A stretch of DNA of 64,000 nucleotides from Acinetobacter sp. WCHAc010034 (GCF_001696615.3 NZ_CP032279.1:3038001-3102000); one strand, 5' to 3'. Counted from the stretch's first letter, positions 37,674-47,442 are shown. Numbers and translations: made by a program. The notes: generated from the sequence alone by a model not told the origin.

Positions 37674-40340
37674 TTAATGTTGGCTGCAGACCTGGCTGGA
37701 AGCTTCATCCAGCGCTGACTTAAGCTGGGCAGCGAAGGTTTCGGCTTCTGCTTCGGTCATCGGCGAGCCGTCTTTCTTGGTCACAAAGAAAATATCTTCG
37801 GCGCGTTCGCCCAGTGTGGCAATTCTTGCGGAGTGAATGTCCAGCCCCTGCATCATAAATAAGCCGCCGACTTTGGCCAGAAGGCCGGGATGATCCAGCG
37901 TCGCGATTTCGACCATGTTCTGCTGCAGGGCTTCATTCAGGGTAACGTCAACGGTGTTCTCAATATCAAAATGGCGCAGCTGGCGCGGAATGCGGCGCTG
38001 CATCAGGCCCGGATATTTATCCGGCTGGCTCAGCGCTTTTTTCAGCGCGTCAATGACGGTTTCTTCGCGCTCCGGGTCGGTCAGCAGGGTGCCGAAGCGG
38101 TCCAGCACTACATAGGTATCCAGGCTGAAGGCTTTGACTGCGGTGATAATGCGCGCATCCTGCACGTCCAGATTCATCCGGTCTAAAATGGCAACGGTGG
38201 TGGCGAACAGATTCGGCTGATCCTGCGTATAGATGAAGATCTGCACCGCGTCCTGCGCGTATTTGCGGTGCGCGCGCATCAGCACCAGAGGCGCAGGGTT
38301 GTCGCCATGCTGCAGAATGGCGCGGGTATGCCATGCAATTTCATCCGGCGATTCTTTAATGAAGTATTCATCGCCCAGTTCCTGCCAGACTTTTTCCACG
38401 TCATCCAGTGAAAAGTCTTCGACCAGCAGTTCGCTGGCGGCGAATTTGGTGTCTTCAATCAGCATTTGATAGTCTACCGGGCGGCCCAAGCCGGAACGGA
38501 TTACGTCGCGCGCCTGCGTGTACAGTTGGCGCATCAGCGAGGCACGCCAAGTATTCCACAGCGTCGGATTAGTCGCGTTGATATCCGCCACGGTCAGCGC
38601 GTACAGATAGTCGAGATGCTCCATGTCGCCCATTTTTTCGGCAAAGGCGCGCACCACATCCGGATCGGAAATATCGCGCTTCTGCGCGGTCACGGACATC
38701 TGCAGGTGGTTGTGCACCAGCCACGCCACGAGGTTGGCTTCGCGTTCGGTAAAGCCGTGCGTAATGCAGAATTTAATGGCGTCAGAAGAGCCGAGCTCGC
38801 TGTGGTCGCCGCCGCGGCCTTTGGCGATGTCGTGGAATATCGCCGCCAGATAGACGATATCTCGGCGCGCAAGGCGCTGGAAGACTGAGCTGACCACCGG
38901 AAAATCTTTGGCGAATTCCGGCTCTTTAAAGCGGTTCAGGTTGCGGATCAGCAGCAGGGTATGGGCATCGACCGTGTAGATATGGAACAGGTCATACTGC
39001 ATCAGGCCCATAATCTGCCCGAACGCCGGAATATAATTGCCCAGCACGCCATAGCGCTTCATGGCCACCATGGTGTCGTACAGGCGGTAAGGCGAGCGGA
39101 TAATCGCCATAAACATGGCCTGATGCGCCGGATTGTCCCTGAAGCTTTGGTCAATGCGCTTGGCAGCCAGGGACAGCAGGCGCAGGGTGCGCGCGCGGAT
39201 GCCGGAAATTTCCGGGCGGTTCGCCAGCAGGTAGAAAATTTCCAAAATCGCGCTTGGGTTTTCAGAAAATATTTTATGGTGCTGCACCGCCAGCTTGCCG
39301 TCTACCAGCTTGAAATTTGCGTTAATTTCTTCAATTTTGCGCTCATAGTTCGGCAGGCGCGGGGTAATCACCGATTCATTGAAATACGCCAGCAGCATTT
39401 CATTCAGCGTTGAAACCTGCTGCGCGCTGCGGTAATAGCGCTTCATGAACTGTTCAATCGGATAGTTCGGCGATTTGTCTTCTTCGCGCACATAGCCGAA
39501 TTTGGCTGCGATGTCGCGCTGATAGTCAAACAGCAGGCGGTTTTCATCGCGCTTGGTCAGGCGGTGCAGATGGTGGCGGATTTCCCACAGGAAGCTTTCG
39601 GCTTCTTCTAAAACGCCCAGCTCAAATTCTGAAATAAAGCCCAGATGCACCAGATCGTAAATGCGGTTGACGCGGAAATGGCGCTTGGCAATCCAGCCGA
39701 TTTGGTTAATGTCGCGGATGCCGCCCGGCGCATTTTTAATGTCCGGCTCTAAATTGCTTTCGGTGTTGTTGTGCTGCGCATAGCGCTTGGCCTGTTCCTG
39801 AGTTTTGGCGTCAAAGAAGGTTTTATCTGTCCATGTCTGCGAAACAATGCGGCGCGGCCATTTGGCCAAATGCTGATTGCCGGTAATCAGGCGCGCTTCA
39901 ATCAGCGCCGTAGCGACCGTCAGGTCGCTGGTGGCCTGCGCAACGCAGTCTGCAATGGTGCGCACGCTAATGCCGGGCTTGAAGTTGCCGACATCCCACA
40001 GCGAAGAAATAAAGGTGGAGATCTGCTTTTCCTGTTCCGGCGCAATCGTGTCTTCAGACAGAATCATGATGTCGACGTCAGAATAGGGCAGCATTTCGCG
40101 CCGGCCATAGCCGCCGACGGCGAACAAGCCTAAACTGCTCTGATCCAGCCCGGCATGCGTCCACAGGAACTGCAGCGCCTCATCAATGACGTTGGAGCGC
40201 GCCAAAATCACATCGCGGATGGACTGCCCATGATCAAAACATTCCTGCAGCTGGTTTTCAACATCGGTGCGCCATTGGTTGATTGCCTGAATGTCGTGAT
40301 TACTTTTAATGTAATTCAGCAGCGGTAAAGTATTGATCAT
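37674..40340 (-). CDS. glnD: Bifunctional [protein-PII] uridylyltransferase / UMP-removing enzyme
   Basis: 888 residues. The main nitrogen sensor: uridylylates PII when glutamine is low and removes UMP when it is high. Nucleotidyltransferase motif [19 protein letters not shown] near 90, the HD domain with [16 protein letters not shown] near 500, and two C-terminal ACT domains that sense glutamine. Followed by dapC after 24 bases; purT lies 29 bases upstream on the same strand, so purT-glnD-dapC is probably one transcript. Confidence 0.96.
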   Translation of the reverse strand: MINTLPLLNYIKSNHDIQAINQWRTDVENQLQECFDHGQSIRDVILARSNVIDEALQFLWTHAGLDQSSLGLFAVGGYGRREMLPYSDVDIMILSEDTIAPEQEKQISTFISSLWDVGNFKPGISVRTIADCVAQATSDLTVATALIEARLITGNQHLAKWPRRIVSQTWTDKTFFDAKTQEQAKRYAQHNNTESNLEPDIKNAPGGIRDINQIGWIAKRHFRVNRIYDLVHLGFISEFELGVLEEAESFLWEIRHHLHRLTKRDENRLLFDYQRDIAAKFGYVREEDKSPNYPIEQFMKRYYRSAQQVSTLNEMLLAYFNESVITPRLPNYERKIEEINANFKLVDGKLAVQHHKIFSENPSAILEIFYLLANRPEISGIRARTLRLLSLAAKRIDQSFRDNPAHQAMFMAIIRSPYRLYDTMVAMKRYGVLGNYIPAFGQIMGLMQYDLFHIYTVDAHTLLLIRNLNRFKEPEFAKDFPVVSSVFQRLARRDIVYLAAIFHDIAKGRGGDHSELGSSDAIKFCITHGFTEREANLVAWLVHNHLQMSVTAQKRDISDPDVVRAFAEKMGDMEHLDYLYALTVADINATNPTLWNTWRASLMRQLYTQARDVIRSGLGRPVDYQMLIEDTKFAASELLVEDFSLDDVEKVWQELGDEYFIKESPDEIAWHTRAILQHGDNPAPLVLMRAHRKYAQDAVQIFIYTQDQPNLFATTVAILDRMNLDVQDARIITAVKAFSLDTYVVLDRFGTLLTDPEREETVIDALKKALSQPDKYPGLMQRRIPRQLRHFDIENTVDVTLNEALQQNMVEIATLDHPGLLAKVGGLFMMQGLDIHSARIATLGERAEDIFFVTKKDGSPMTEAEAETFAAQLKSALDEASSQVCSQH

Positions 40341-40369
40341 GAACAGTCATCCATTGTGATGTTGCAAGC

Positions 40370-41575
40370 TTAGTTTTGATGCACGCTGACCTGCTGCGCG
40401 GCCTGCAGCGCAAGCTCGCGCGCCTGATCAGCTGTCTCTGCGCGCGCTGTCGCAACGCCCATGCGCCGGCGCTTGAAGCCTTCCGGCTTGCCGAACAGGC
40501 GCAAATCGGTATTAGGATTTGCCAAAGCAAGATTCAAGCCAGAAAACGACAGGTTTTGGCCATCCACGCCGGCATAAATCACTGCGCTGGCTGCCGTGCT
40601 GTGGCGGGCCGTATTTACCGGCAGGCCGAGAATGGCGCGGGCATGCAGCTCAAATTCGCTTTGGAATTGCGAAGCAAGCGTGACAAGGCCTGTATCATGC
40701 GGGCGGGGAGAAACCTCACTAAACCATACTTTGTCGCCTTTGACAAATAGTTCCACCCCGAAAATGCCGCAGCCGCCCAGCGCCACGGTGACTTTATTGG
40801 CAATACGCTTGGATTCTTCCAAAGCGGCAGGCGTCATGGCTTGCGGCTGCCAGCTTTCCACATAATCGCCGGCATCCTGGCGGTGGCCAATCGGGTCGCA
40901 GAAAGAGGTTTCGATTTCGCCGGTTTCAGCATTTTTGGCGCGCACGGTCAGCAGGGTGATTTCAAAATCAAAATCAATTTGCGATTCAACAATCACTTTG
41001 CCTTGATTGACCCGGCCGCCGGTCTGCGCATAGTCCCAGGCAGCGTCGACTTCTGCAAAGCTTTTAACGCGCGACTGGCCCTTGCCGGAAGATGACATGA
41101 CTGGCTTGACAAAATTTGGATAGCCGATGTCGTCGCAGGCTGCGCGGAAAGATTCCAGCGAATCAGCGAAGCGGTAAGCGGAGGTCGGCAGGCCAAGCTC
41201 TTCTGCTGCCAGCCGGCGGATGCCTTCGCGGTTCATGGTCAGGCTGACGGCTTTGGCGGAAGGGATAACCGTGGCGGCATGCTGTTCTTCAATTTCGGCT
41301 AAAACCTGCGTGGCAATCGCTTCAATTTCAGGAACAATTAAATGAGGCTGAATCTGATTGATCAGCTGCTTCAGCGCTTCGGCATCCGCCATGTTCAGCG
41401 TATAGGAATAATGAGCAGCCTGCATGGCCGGGGCATGATCGTAACGGTCGGCGGCGTGAACTTCTACGCCTAAGCGCTGCAGAGAAATCACCACTTCCTT
41501 ACCCAGTTCGCCAGAGCCTAAAAGCAAAACCTTAAAAGCAGAAGATTGAAGTGGGGTACCAATAGTCACGCTCAT
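40370..41575 (-). CDS. purT: Formate-dependent GAR transformylase
   Basis: 401 residues of the ATP-grasp fold. It uses formate and ATP to make formyl-GAR, a folate-free bypass of PurN in purine synthesis. It shows [18 protein letters not shown], the [18 protein letters not shown]-grasp loop, and the FGVELFVKG...[11 protein letters not shown] metal site. The ATG at 41575 is taken; an in-frame ATG at 41584 adds three residues. Confidence 0.95.
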   Translation of the reverse strand: MSVTIGTPLQSSAFKVLLLGSGELGKEVVISLQRLGVEVHAADRYDHAPAMQAAHYSYTLNMADAEALKQLINQIQPHLIVPEIEAIATQVLAEIEEQHAATVIPSAKAVSLTMNREGIRRLAAEELGLPTSAYRFADSLESFRAACDDIGYPNFVKPVMSSSGKGQSRVKSFAEVDAAWDYAQTGGRVNQGKVIVESQIDFDFEITLLTVRAKNAETGEIETSFCDPIGHRQDAGDYVESWQPQAMTPAALEESKRIANKVTVALGGCGIFGVELFVKGDKVWFSEVSPRPHDTGLVTLASQFQSEFELHARAILGLPVNTARHSTAASAVIYAGVDGQNLSFSGLNLALANPNTDLRLFGKPEGFKRRRMGVATARAETADQARELALQAAQQVSVHQN

Positions 41576-41758
41576 GTGAATCATCCACGCTTGATTTTAT
41601 GGGCTTTTAGCATAACAGAACTGGCTGATGGATTAAGCGCCGATTCACATAAATAAGTGATATTGTCCAACAATTTTTTTGATGACTGAATGCGGGAATT
41701 TAAGGCGCGGTTCGGCTGCGAATACAGCGCCAGCTTGCCGGCGCCGGCAGCGCAAAAT

Positions 41759-42106
41759 CTAAAACGGCATTGGCAGATAAGTATAGACTAAGCCATAAGC
41801 CAAGGCAGCGGTCAGGGTAGCCGGAACAATCTTTTTGAATTTAAAATACAGCCCGGTGAGCACCATAAAGCCCGCCAGCATCGCCACGCTTTTATCCGGC
41901 GTTTCCAGCAGCGGCGGCAGGGTTGCGACCACCAGCATGGAGCTGATGGCGGCGATGCCGATCGAGCCTAAAGCGATTTTCAGCCACAGCGAACCGCGCT
42001 TTTGCGAGCCCTGCTGAAATTTCTGAATAAAGTAAAACGGCCCAAAGCGCGAAGCGAAATTTGCGATTCCGACTAAAATGCCGACCAAAATAATTTCCAA
42101 GCTCAT
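41759..42106 (-). CDS. AzlD-domain protein (second set)
   Basis: 115 residues with four membrane segments and the AzlD pattern (ANFASRFGPFYF, GIAAISSMLVVATLPPLL). GGAGG lies just before the ATG at 42106, one base after the azlC stop. It is the small partner of the AzlC-type protein upstream, distinct in sequence from the pair at 21.2-22.2 kb. Confidence 0.8.
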   Translation of the reverse strand: MSLEIILVGILVGIANFASRFGPFYFIQKFQQGSQKRGSLWLKIALGSIGIAAISSMLVVATLPPLLETPDKSVAMLAGFMVLTGLYFKFKKIVPATLTAALAYGLVYTYLPMPF

Positions 42107-42107
42107 A

Positions 42108-42854
42108 TTAGCCTCCAGCATGCTCAGGGTCAGGCTGCTTCAATACATAATGCTTAAACAGGCCAGCTAAAATGCCGGATGAAATGCCAATGAAAATAGC
42201 CGCCGACAGATCAATGAAGTAGCAGGAAACCGCTGAAACGATAATGGTAACCGCCACCACAAAGCTGTGCTTTTTCTCAAAGGCCGCCAGCAGGAAGCTG
42301 AGGAATAAAGCCGGCAGCAGGAAGTCCAGCGCCGCCTGCAGGAACTGCGGCAGATTGCTGACCTGATCGGCAAACAGGCCGCCGAGAAATGAACCGGCCG
42401 CCCAGGACAGCCAGCTGCATAAGCTCAGGCCCAGCATCCACGACTCAGACCATTCCTGCCGGCGCTGCGACAGCTTGATCATGCCGGAAGCGAAAACCTC
42501 ATCGGTCAGGCCCCAGGCCCAAACCGCGGTTTTCTTTAAATTCAGCCGGTCCTGAATCAGGTTCTGCAGCGCAGGGCCATACAGCAGGTGGCGGATGTCT
42601 AAAGCAATAACAGTCAGGGCTGTCATCCAGATGGAGGTGCCGCTGCCGAGCAGCGCGACGACTAAAAACTGGCTGGCGCCTGCATACATGGAGCAGGACA
42701 GAAACAGCGCTTCCCATGCGCTGAAGCCAAACTGCGTGGCGGATACGCCAAAGGCAAAGGAAACAGGAAGATAGGTGAAAATAATGGCTTGACTGTCTTT
42801 AGCGCCTTGCCAAAAACCAGCAGGCTTTATTAGAGGAATTCTGTGTTCTGACAC
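42108..42854 (-). CDS. AzlC family permease (second set)
   Basis: 248 residues, about seven membrane segments, with the family motif order AIIFTYLPVSFAFGVSATQFGFS, MYAGASQFLVVALLG, ALDIRHLLYGPAL and WGLTDEVFASG. A putative amino acid exporter with the gene after it. No regulator gene adjoins this copy, unlike the first azlCD. The substrate is unknown. Confidence 0.85.
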   Translation of the reverse strand: MSEHRIPLIKPAGFWQGAKDSQAIIFTYLPVSFAFGVSATQFGFSAWEALFLSCSMYAGASQFLVVALLGSGTSIWMTALTVIALDIRHLLYGPALQNLIQDRLNLKKTAVWAWGLTDEVFASGMIKLSQRRQEWSESWMLGLSLCSWLSWAAGSFLGGLFADQVSNLPQFLQAALDFLLPALFLSFLLAAFEKKHSFVVAVTIIVSAVSCYFIDLSAAIFIGISSGILAGLFKHYVLKQPDPEHAGG

Positions 42855-42957
42855 GACACACCTTGGCCGGAGAGTTGATCAATAGGTCAAATTAGATTGA
42901 GTATTCTACCCGAATTCACTAGCATAGTGCCGAAATGTTTGTATAGGCGGCTGAAAT

Positions 42958-43449
42958 ATGTTTACGCTCAAAAATGGCCTGGCTCAAGCTGCGGTTCTTG
43001 CCGCCGGCGCCTTCCTGCTGCAAGCCTGCGGCAACCCTTCAAATGGGCCTGACGCGCCTGAAGAAAAGGTGGTGATTAAGCCTGCGCCAAAACTCAGCAA
43101 TGATGCAACCGCCTATGCGAATGAGGCTTGGAAATTCATAAATGCAGTGGATGGCCTGGTTTACAGCAAAAAAATCGACCAGCTGGAAGATCAGGTGCGC
43201 AAGCCGGCGCGCAAGCTCAGCACCGACTGGCGCATTAATGTGAAAATGACCGATTCCGTGACCGAAGGGAAATATGCGCTGTGCCGCAAGGCGCTGACCA
43301 GCTTGGAAATCTGGGCGCGTGAAACCATTGAAGGCGCCAGCACCGTCAGCCAAAAGCAGGCGGATTATGAGCGCGACAAAAAGCAGTGCCATGGCGCGAT
43401 TGATAACCCGGATCTAGGCAACACCGATCCGAAGAAAGTCGGCGTTTAA
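42958..43449 (+). CDS. Lipoprotein of unknown function
   Basis: 163 residues. Signal with lipobox LQAC (Cys about 24) then a Pro/Ala linker and a helical, Lys-rich domain with two further cysteines (ALCRKAL, KKQCHGA). No family recognised. Stands alone, divergent from azlC. Confidence 0.75.
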   Translation: MFTLKNGLAQAAVLAAGAFLLQACGNPSNGPDAPEEKVVIKPAPKLSNDATAYANEAWKFINAVDGLVYSKKIDQLEDQVRKPARKLSTDWRINVKMTDSVTEGKYALCRKALTSLEIWARETIEGASTVSQKQADYERDKKQCHGAIDNPDLGNTDPKKVGV

Positions 43450-43665
43450 TCCAGCGCGGCTGTAACTGCAATAGACATTTTACGGCCGGCTTTGGCCAAG
43501 GCGTAGGTACAGGCGGGCATGCCTGGCATCTTCAATGCTGTTTTTCACAGATGCAGCGCTTCGCTTTCGGCAGATAAACGCGCAGATTTAAGGCAAATTT
43601 CAAAACTGATCTAAAATAGCGCACAGCATTGCACTGAAACTGTACGTGAGCTTTCCTGCCGAAAA

Positions 43666-44367
43666 TCAAGCCTGCGGCAATGCATGCGCAATCTGGTGCA
43701 AGCGCGCAGCATCTAAAATTTCAATTTTGCGGAAGGCGACTTTCAGCACGCCCTGCTTTTCCAGTTCCTGCAATTCCTGATTGACGGTTTGCCGCGAGCA
43801 GACCAGCATCTGCGCCAGCTGCTCCTGCGACAAATGAATGCAGCGCTGCTCAATGGATAGATGATTGCCGTAGCCATTTAAAATAAACAGCAGGCGCTGC
43901 GCTAAGCGCTGGCCGATCTGCTGCGTCTGTATGGAAATCAGCTCCAGAAAGGCAAAGCGCAGCTTTTGGCTGGCCAGCTGGGCAATGTGAAACCAGAACT
44001 GCGGATGATCATGCAGCAGCTGATGCATGCTGGAGCCGGGCAGATACAGAATGGCCGATTTCTGCGCTGCCACCGCATCATGCGAGCGCGGCTGCTGATC
44101 GACTAATGAAATTTCTCCAAACCACATAATCGGTTCGGCAATCGCCGCCACGGCTTCTTTGCCGTGAATATCAATATAGCCTAAGCGGACTGCGCCTTCT
44201 AAAACCGCATAAATGCCATTAAAGGCATCGCCGGAAAGGAAAATGCTTTGGTCTTTTTGCACCTGCAGCGTCTGCGCATGCGCTAAAAGGTACTGCTGAT
44301 AAACAGGGCTGAGCTGCGAATACCAGAGGTTATTGCTTAAATGGGGCAGGTAGCGTTCATCCAGCAC
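43666..44367 (-). CDS. Crp/Fnr family transcriptional regulator
   Basis: 233 residues: cyclic-nucleotide-binding-like domain (about 30-140, DQSIFLSGDAFNGIYAVLEGAVRLG, GEISLVDQQPRSHDA) and a C-terminal winged HTH (IHLSQEQLAQMLVCSRQTVNQELQELEKQG in two pieces). The N-terminal cysteine cluster of Fnr is absent, so it is not an Fnr oxygen sensor. Whether it binds a nucleotide is unclear. It is divergent from the Mpo1-like gene, 108 bases between starts. Confidence 0.88.
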   Translation of the reverse strand: MLDERYLPHLSNNLWYSQLSPVYQQYLLAHAQTLQVQKDQSIFLSGDAFNGIYAVLEGAVRLGYIDIHGKEAVAAIAEPIMWFGEISLVDQQPRSHDAVAAQKSAILYLPGSSMHQLLHDHPQFWFHIAQLASQKLRFAFLELISIQTQQIGQRLAQRLLFILNGYGNHLSIEQRCIHLSQEQLAQMLVCSRQTVNQELQELEKQGVLKVAFRKIEILDAARLHQIAHALPQA

Positions 44368-44475
44368 GGCAGTAAATTCCTTTTACGATTTTTTTTGAAG
44401 CTGTCGCTTAGCCGACAGCTTGCGCGCTTATCTTTTTATATAGTGAAAGCATAACCGCTGCAAGGAGGCAATACC

Positions 44476-45015
44476 ATGACGAAACTCGAACAGCTGCTGA
44501 GCCAGTATGCGGCCTACCATTTGGATCATAAAAATATTCTGACCCATTTTATCGGCATTCCTTTAATTGTTTTTTCCATCATCTGCTTAACCGCAAGGGC
44601 GGGCGTGGCCGTTTCAGGTATAGAGCTTACTTTGGCTTTGGCGCTGCTGGCTGTGACGGCCATTTATTACCTGAGTCTGGATAAAATTTTCGGCCTGATC
44701 ATGCTGGCGGTTTTTGCGCTGGCTTATCCGCTGGCCTACGCCGTGGCGCAGTGGAGTATGGGCGCATGGCTCAGCGCCAGCATCGGCATTTTTACAGTGG
44801 GCTGGGTATTTCAGTTTGTCGGGCATTTTTATGAAAAGAAAAAGCCGGCATTTATGGATGATGTGATTGGCTTGGCGGTAGGCCCGCTATTTGTTTTGGC
44901 TGAAATGGTGTTTATGCTGGGCTTCAGAAAAGCGCTTGAGCAGCGCATGCTTGCTGAAGCCAGAAAGCAGCGGGCGTTGATGGATGCTGAAAAGGGGCGC
45001 CAGGCTTCAGCATAG
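44476..45015 (+). CDS. Mpo1-like (DUF962) membrane protein
   Basis: 179 residues with four to five membrane segments. It opens YAAYHLDHKNILTHFIGIPLIVFS and ends GWVFQFVGHFYEKKKPAFMDD, GLAVGPLFVLAEMVF, the DUF962 signature with conserved His residues. Yeast Mpo1 is an Fe(II) dioxygenase that alpha-oxidises 2-hydroxy fatty acids, and the His residues would be metal ligands. GGAGGC precedes the ATG. Probably monocistronic. Confidence 0.85.
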   Translation: MTKLEQLLSQYAAYHLDHKNILTHFIGIPLIVFSIICLTARAGVAVSGIELTLALALLAVTAIYYLSLDKIFGLIMLAVFALAYPLAYAVAQWSMGAWLSASIGIFTVGWVFQFVGHFYEKKKPAFMDDVIGLAVGPLFVLAEMVFMLGFRKALEQRMLAEARKQRALMDAEKGRQASA

Positions 45016-45127
45016 CCAGTGCTGTGCGGAAGCGCTAAAAGCTGGGAAATGGCTATAGCTAATTATCTAAATAGCTACCACACAAAACCTAATGAAATCA
45101 TATTTTATGGGAAATTATGTGCGGTAT

Positions 45128-45149
45128 AGATTTCAAAATTTAGCTATAT
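45128..45149 (+). repeat. 22-base direct repeat, left copy
   Basis: Begins AGATTTCAAAA and ends TTTAGCTATAT; 20 of 22 bases match the copy at 46672-46693. The two lie outside the predicted IS110 ends. Confidence 0.6.
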
Positions 45150-45241
45150 AGATAGCCAAGTTTGCTTAAACGACTTTGTGAAAATTCCCCTTAGCTTCCA
45201 GCCTCCTAGGCCTTTGAGTAAAATAAACTTCGGATACGCGT

Positions 45242-45343
45242 GTGCGGCATGGATGCCGCACGTTGCCCATCCTTGCGCTGCGTTTAAAAGCAGTGCTTAA
45301 AACTGGCTCAGGACGCCGTGTATGGGCAACAAAAGACTTTTGT
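45242..45343. repeat. Palindromic element, likely insertion target of the IS110 element
   Basis: GTGCGGCAT/ATGCCGCAC (45242-45261), GTTGCCCAT (45262-45270) with its complement ATGGGCAAC (45322-45330), and ACAAAAG/CTTTTGT (45329-45343) follow one another. It looks like a dispersed palindromic element of the chromosome lying next to the predicted left end of the IS. Confidence 0.5.
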
Positions 45344-45361
45344 TACTTGTATCTTAATTCA

Positions 45362-45530
45362 CATAGTGATTAGCTCTCACTATATGCAAACAGCAGAGTT
45401 TGGTTGTTTACTAAAACTTAAAGTTTGGCCCAAAGATAAAACCTGCTGTTTGCCCTGACTGCCTGCACAACTCTGGACGGTAACTAAGCACTTCGATGCT
45501 GGATTCGCAAGAAAAGACGGCGGTTATGCT
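45362..45530 (+). ncRNA. Candidate IS110 bridge RNA
   Basis: Upstream of the transposase, ATAGTGA/TCACTAT (45363-45383) is followed by an 11-bp perfect stem, GCAAACAGCAG (45386-45396) with CTGCTGTTTGC (45443-45453), whose 46-base loop has its own palindrome AAACTTAAAGTTT. IS110-group elements encode a bridge RNA in this position that pairs with target and donor DNA. The exact ends are unknown. Confidence 0.45.
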
Positions 45531-45567
45531 GAAAAAAAATAATTGAATAAATAAGGCAGGTAAGATT

Positions 45568-46557
45568 ATGTTTTATCTCGGTATTGATATTGCAAAAGCT
45601 AAAATTGACTGCTGTCTGATTTTAGAAGATTCTGCAGGCAAAAAGAAAACCAAAACCTTTCCGAATATGCCCAAAGGCTTTGAACAGCTTCAGGCCTGGC
45701 TGAATCATCATGCTGCAGGCCCTGCGCAGGCCATTGCCTTAATGGAAGCCACTTCTGTCTATCATGAACGCTTGGCTGGACATTTATTTGATGCAGGCTG
45801 TCAAGTCTGTGTCGCGAATCCCGCCAGAGCCCGGTATTTTGCTCAGAGCATGTCTAAACTGAATAAGACAGACAAGGCTGACAGTGAAGTTCTGGCCCGG
45901 CTTGCGATGACTGCGGATCTGCATTTTTGGCAGCCTCTGCCTGGACATATTCAACTGCTGAATGCTTTGCTGGATCGAAGGGCTGTGCTTGGTGAAGATC
46001 TGCAGCGTGAAGAAAACCGTTTGGAAAAAGCGGAGTCTACCTTCACGATAGAACCGGTACTTCAGTCGATCCATAAGAATATTAAGCAGTTAAGCAGGCA
46101 TATTCAGGATCTCGACCGGCAGATTGATGACCACATTGATCAGCATCCTGATTTAAAAAATGACAAGGCGCTGCTCAGCAGCATTCCGGCCATTGCAGAC
46201 CGGACCAGTTTATTAATGCTCAGCTTCTTGCGCAGCCATGCTTTTGAAAGGGCGAGCCAGGCGGCGGCCTTTGCCGGCCTGGTGCCCATTCAAAGGCAGT
46301 CGGGCAGCTCCATTCACGGCAGGAGCCGCCTATCCAAAGCCGGCCCGTCGAAAATACGGGCCGGCTTATATATGGCGGCGATTGTCGCAACCCGGCATAA
46401 TCCCCACATAAAGGGGATGAATGAAAGGCTGCTGGCCAATGGCAAAACCAAGATGATGGCGGTTGGCGCTGCAATGAGGAAGCTGATTCATCTTTGTTAT
46501 GGCGTACTCAAGCACCAGCGGCCTTATCAGGAGAATTATTGCGCCAATTCTCAATAA
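45568..46557 (+). CDS. IS110-family transposase
   Basis: 329 residues. N-terminal RuvC-like DEDD domain (FYLGIDIAKAKIDCCL with the first Asp; MEATSVYHE; NKTDKADSEVLARLA), a coiled-coil middle, and a C-terminal Tnp_20 domain with the catalytic Ser region RQSGSSIHGRSRLSKAG. IS110 enzymes cut and rejoin DNA with the help of an element-encoded RNA. The frame is intact and all catalytic positions are present, so the element may be active. Confidence 0.93.
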   Translation: MFYLGIDIAKAKIDCCLILEDSAGKKKTKTFPNMPKGFEQLQAWLNHHAAGPAQAIALMEATSVYHERLAGHLFDAGCQVCVANPARARYFAQSMSKLNKTDKADSEVLARLAMTADLHFWQPLPGHIQLLNALLDRRAVLGEDLQREENRLEKAESTFTIEPVLQSIHKNIKQLSRHIQDLDRQIDDHIDQHPDLKNDKALLSSIPAIADRTSLLMLSFLRSHAFERASQAAAFAGLVPIQRQSGSSIHGRSRLSKAGPSKIRAGLYMAAIVATRHNPHIKGMNERLLANGKTKMMAVGAAMRKLIHLCYGVLKHQRPYQENYCANSQ

Positions 46558-46671
46558 TCCTCTTGACCTCTGAGACGGTATCTTTGGGTCTTTCCAAAGT
46601 AAGATCTTGCCTGCGCAACGGCATTAAAACTTGTAAAGCAAAAATGAGGCAGTGCAAGCATCATCGTTAAC

Positions 46672-46693
46672 AGATTTTAGAATTTAGCTATAT
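46672..46693 (+). repeat. 22-base direct repeat, right copy
   Basis: Begins AGATTTTAGAA and ends TTTAGCTATAT. Partner of the copy at 45128-45149; the last 13 bases are identical. Confidence 0.6.
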
Positions 46694-46785
46694 TCACGGA
46701 AGAGTCTTGATCTTTAAATAAAATAGCCTGCGTTCATTTGTCCTTTGCAAAGAGCTGCTTTTTATATCGGATATTGCCTGCAATT

Positions 46786-46826
46786 AAAAAAGGAAATGCC
46801 AGCCAATTGCTTAACTGGCTGGCATT
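46786..46826 (-). terminator. Terminator of the Lys/Ala/His-rich protein gene
   Basis: AATGCCAGCCA (46795-46805) pairs with TGGCTGGCATT (46816-46826). A T tract follows on the minus strand (46786-46791). Confidence 0.75.
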
Positions 46827-46856
46827 GATTTATCAGGACTTGATTGCGGTACAAAA

Positions 46857-47246
46857 TTAAGATTTTGCCGGCTTGGCGTCATGCTGAGCAGGGTGCATGT
46901 CCGCTTTGGCTTTGTTCATGCTGTGTTTAGCCGCTTTAGTTTCGGCGGCTGCTTTGGCTTTTTCCTGTTCCGCTTTTTTAATGTCTTTTTGAACTGCCAT
47001 GGCCTGATGCTTTTCAGCAGGGTGGGCGGCTTTTACCGGCGCTTGAGCATGCTGTTCAGTTTTCTTTGCTTCATGTTTTGCCGCTTGAACATGCTGCTTC
47101 GCAGTCTTTTCAACAGCCGTGCATTTTCCGCCTTTATGATTTGCGCCTGTGCCGCCGGTTAATGCTGTGCCTTGCGGGCAAGCGAATGCTGTTGCGCTGA
47201 GCATGGTGAAAATGCCTGCTGTTAGGATTGTGCTGAGTTTTTTCAT
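46857..47246 (-). CDS. Exported low-complexity Lys/Ala/His-rich protein
   Basis: 129 residues. Signal peptide (MKKLSTILTAGIFTMLSATAFA), then a short Cys-containing stretch (CPQGTALTGG, GGKCTAVEK). The rest is a helical, Lys/Ala/His/Gln-rich repeat-like region (QAAKHEAKK, AKADMHPAQHD). It should be periplasmic. The composition recalls acid-shock or metal/nucleic-acid-binding repeats, but there is no specific match. Monocistronic. Confidence 0.75.
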   Translation of the reverse strand: MKKLSTILTAGIFTMLSATAFACPQGTALTGGTGANHKGGKCTAVEKTAKQHVQAAKHEAKKTEQHAQAPVKAAHPAEKHQAMAVQKDIKKAEQEKAKAAAETKAAKHSMNKAKADMHPAQHDAKPAKS

Positions 47247-47410
47247 TTCTTTATTCTGCGAAAGAAGGCATTAGCGCCTTTGCTTAAATTATGGCAATTG
47301 CCGGAAAAGTTAAGCTGCTGCTGTGTTGTTTAAAAGCAAAAGTATTTTATATCATTGTTTTTGAATTATTAATCTTAAGGCTGGCTTCATCTTGGCTGTT
47401 ATTCTAATAA

Positions 47411-47442
47411 GAGAAAAGCCCCGGATTTCGGAGCTTTTTCTC
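47411..47442 (-). terminator. Terminator of ychF
   Basis: Imperfect stem GAGAAAAGCCCCG (47411-47423) with CGGAGCTTTTTCTC (47429-47442), one bulge, T-rich on the minus strand after the stem. Confidence 0.65.

Larger units (their letters stand above)
45016..45567. other. 552-base non-coding region before the IS110 transposase
   Basis: It holds the end of the chromosomal sequence, an inverted TATCTAWATAGCTA repeat (45064-45077, 45141-45154), a palindromic element (45242-45343) and the left non-coding end of the IS110-type element, with stem-loops at 45363-45453. No coding frame is convincing. Confidence 0.7.
45349..46584 (+). mobile_element. IS110-family insertion sequence (boundaries predicted)
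   Basis: A DEDD transposase gene preceded by about 220 bases of structured non-coding DNA, the layout of IS110-group elements such as IS621. GTATCTT occurs at 45349-45355 and again at 46578-46584 and contains the CT core usual for the group. With these as ends the element is about 1.23 kb, a typical size. There are no inverted terminal repeats, also typical. The boundaries are inference. Confidence 0.5.

Noticed and set aside
43450-43665. Possible small gene or RNA between the lipoprotein and Crp-like genes
   Set aside because: No frame with a ribosome site and no terminator-type hairpin found.
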